The notes under the pieces are model-generated. The model was not told the origin of the DNA, did no database searches, and was given only the letters and a program-made list of their open reading frames with translations. A stretch of 5,831 nt of DNA from an uncultured Oscillospiraceae bacterium (GTDB lineage Bacteria; Bacillota; Clostridia; Oscillospirales; Oscillospiraceae). Location: the NCBI GenBank assembly GCA_934661135.1, contig CAKUJA010000114.1:1-5831 (forward strand), read 5' to 3'. The stretch's first letter is position 1. Every line of letters starts with the position of its first letter. This document shows positions 5,781 to 5,831 of the stretch, one piece after another. A program made the position numbers and the translations under genes.

Positions 5781-5831
5781 CCCCGCCGCAGCGGATTGCC
5801 TTCCCCTCCGGGGAAGGTGTCTGCGAAGCAG
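5781..5831. repeat. Long composite palindromic repeat, copy 3 (cut by window edge)
   Basis: The last 51 bases match the beginning of copy 2 exactly by eye, from CCCCGCCGCAGCGG through the GTCTGC-GAA-GCAG hairpin. The repeat array therefore continues beyond the window. Confidence 0.85.

Larger units (their letters stand above)
5108..5831. other. Intergenic region without a convincing gene, filled with palindromic repeats
   Basis: No reading frame here has a credible combination of ribosome site, protein-like composition and family resemblance. The short open frames on both strands run through duplicated palindromes and give Pro/Arg/Cys-rich translations. I see no tRNA or rRNA. Content from left to right: a half copy of the short hairpin (about 5145-5157), long repeat 1, a partial tandem copy, a 22-base-arm inverted repeat, a plain stretch (5440-5537), a nested stem-loop, an isolated short hairpin, long repeat 2, and the start of long repeat 3 at the window edge. 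Whatever gene lies beyond 5831 is out of view. Confidence 0.7.

Noticed and set aside
5161..5831. CRISPR array
   Set aside because: Copies are unevenly spaced, diverged and composite, with no regular 28-37 base repeat and unique spacer pattern and no cas gene in view.

Overview
The window looks like chromosomal DNA of a fairly GC-rich anaerobic gut Firmicute (class Clostridia, probably Oscillospiraceae/Ruminococcaceae-like). Three things point there: a YesM/YesN-type two-component system, lipoprotein sugar-binding proteins with strong GGAGG ribosome sites, and an intergenic region full of short GC-rich palindromic repeats of a kind I associate with that group. The genus cannot be called from the sequence alone.

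All four real genes lie on the minus strand, so the biological order runs from high to low coordinates. A repeat-rich intergenic region with no convincing gene (about 5108-5831) is followed by a promoter (-10 at 5079-5084). Next come three overlapping genes: a YesN-type AraC-family response regulator (5013-3793), a YesM-type membrane histidine kinase (3796-2084) and a periplasmic-type sugar-binding lipoprotein (2097-1129). A hairpin terminator (1088-1121) closes this operon. After a 205-base AT-rich intergenic region with its own candidate promoter and symmetric operator-like elements, a second lipoprotein, an MglB-type galactose/glucose-binding protein, starts at 923 and runs off the window's left edge.

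The simplest model is a sugar-sensing circuit. The operon's binding lipoprotein has no transporter partner in view and is translationally coupled to the kinase. It would bind a sugar outside the cell and report to the kinase, which phosphorylates the AraC-type regulator. The regulator then activates the adjacent mglB, probably the first gene of an MglBAC-type ABC importer. This resembles the described clostridial XylFII-LytS-YesN xylose-sensing arrangement. The genes are seen in the sequence; the circuit is inferred from family knowledge and gene order.

The right-hand 700 bases are a mosaic of related palindromic modules: two long copies of about 140 bases, a third cut by the window edge, extra copies of a 26-base hairpin, a 49-base tandem duplication and two unrelated stem-loops. 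This is the least explained part of the window.
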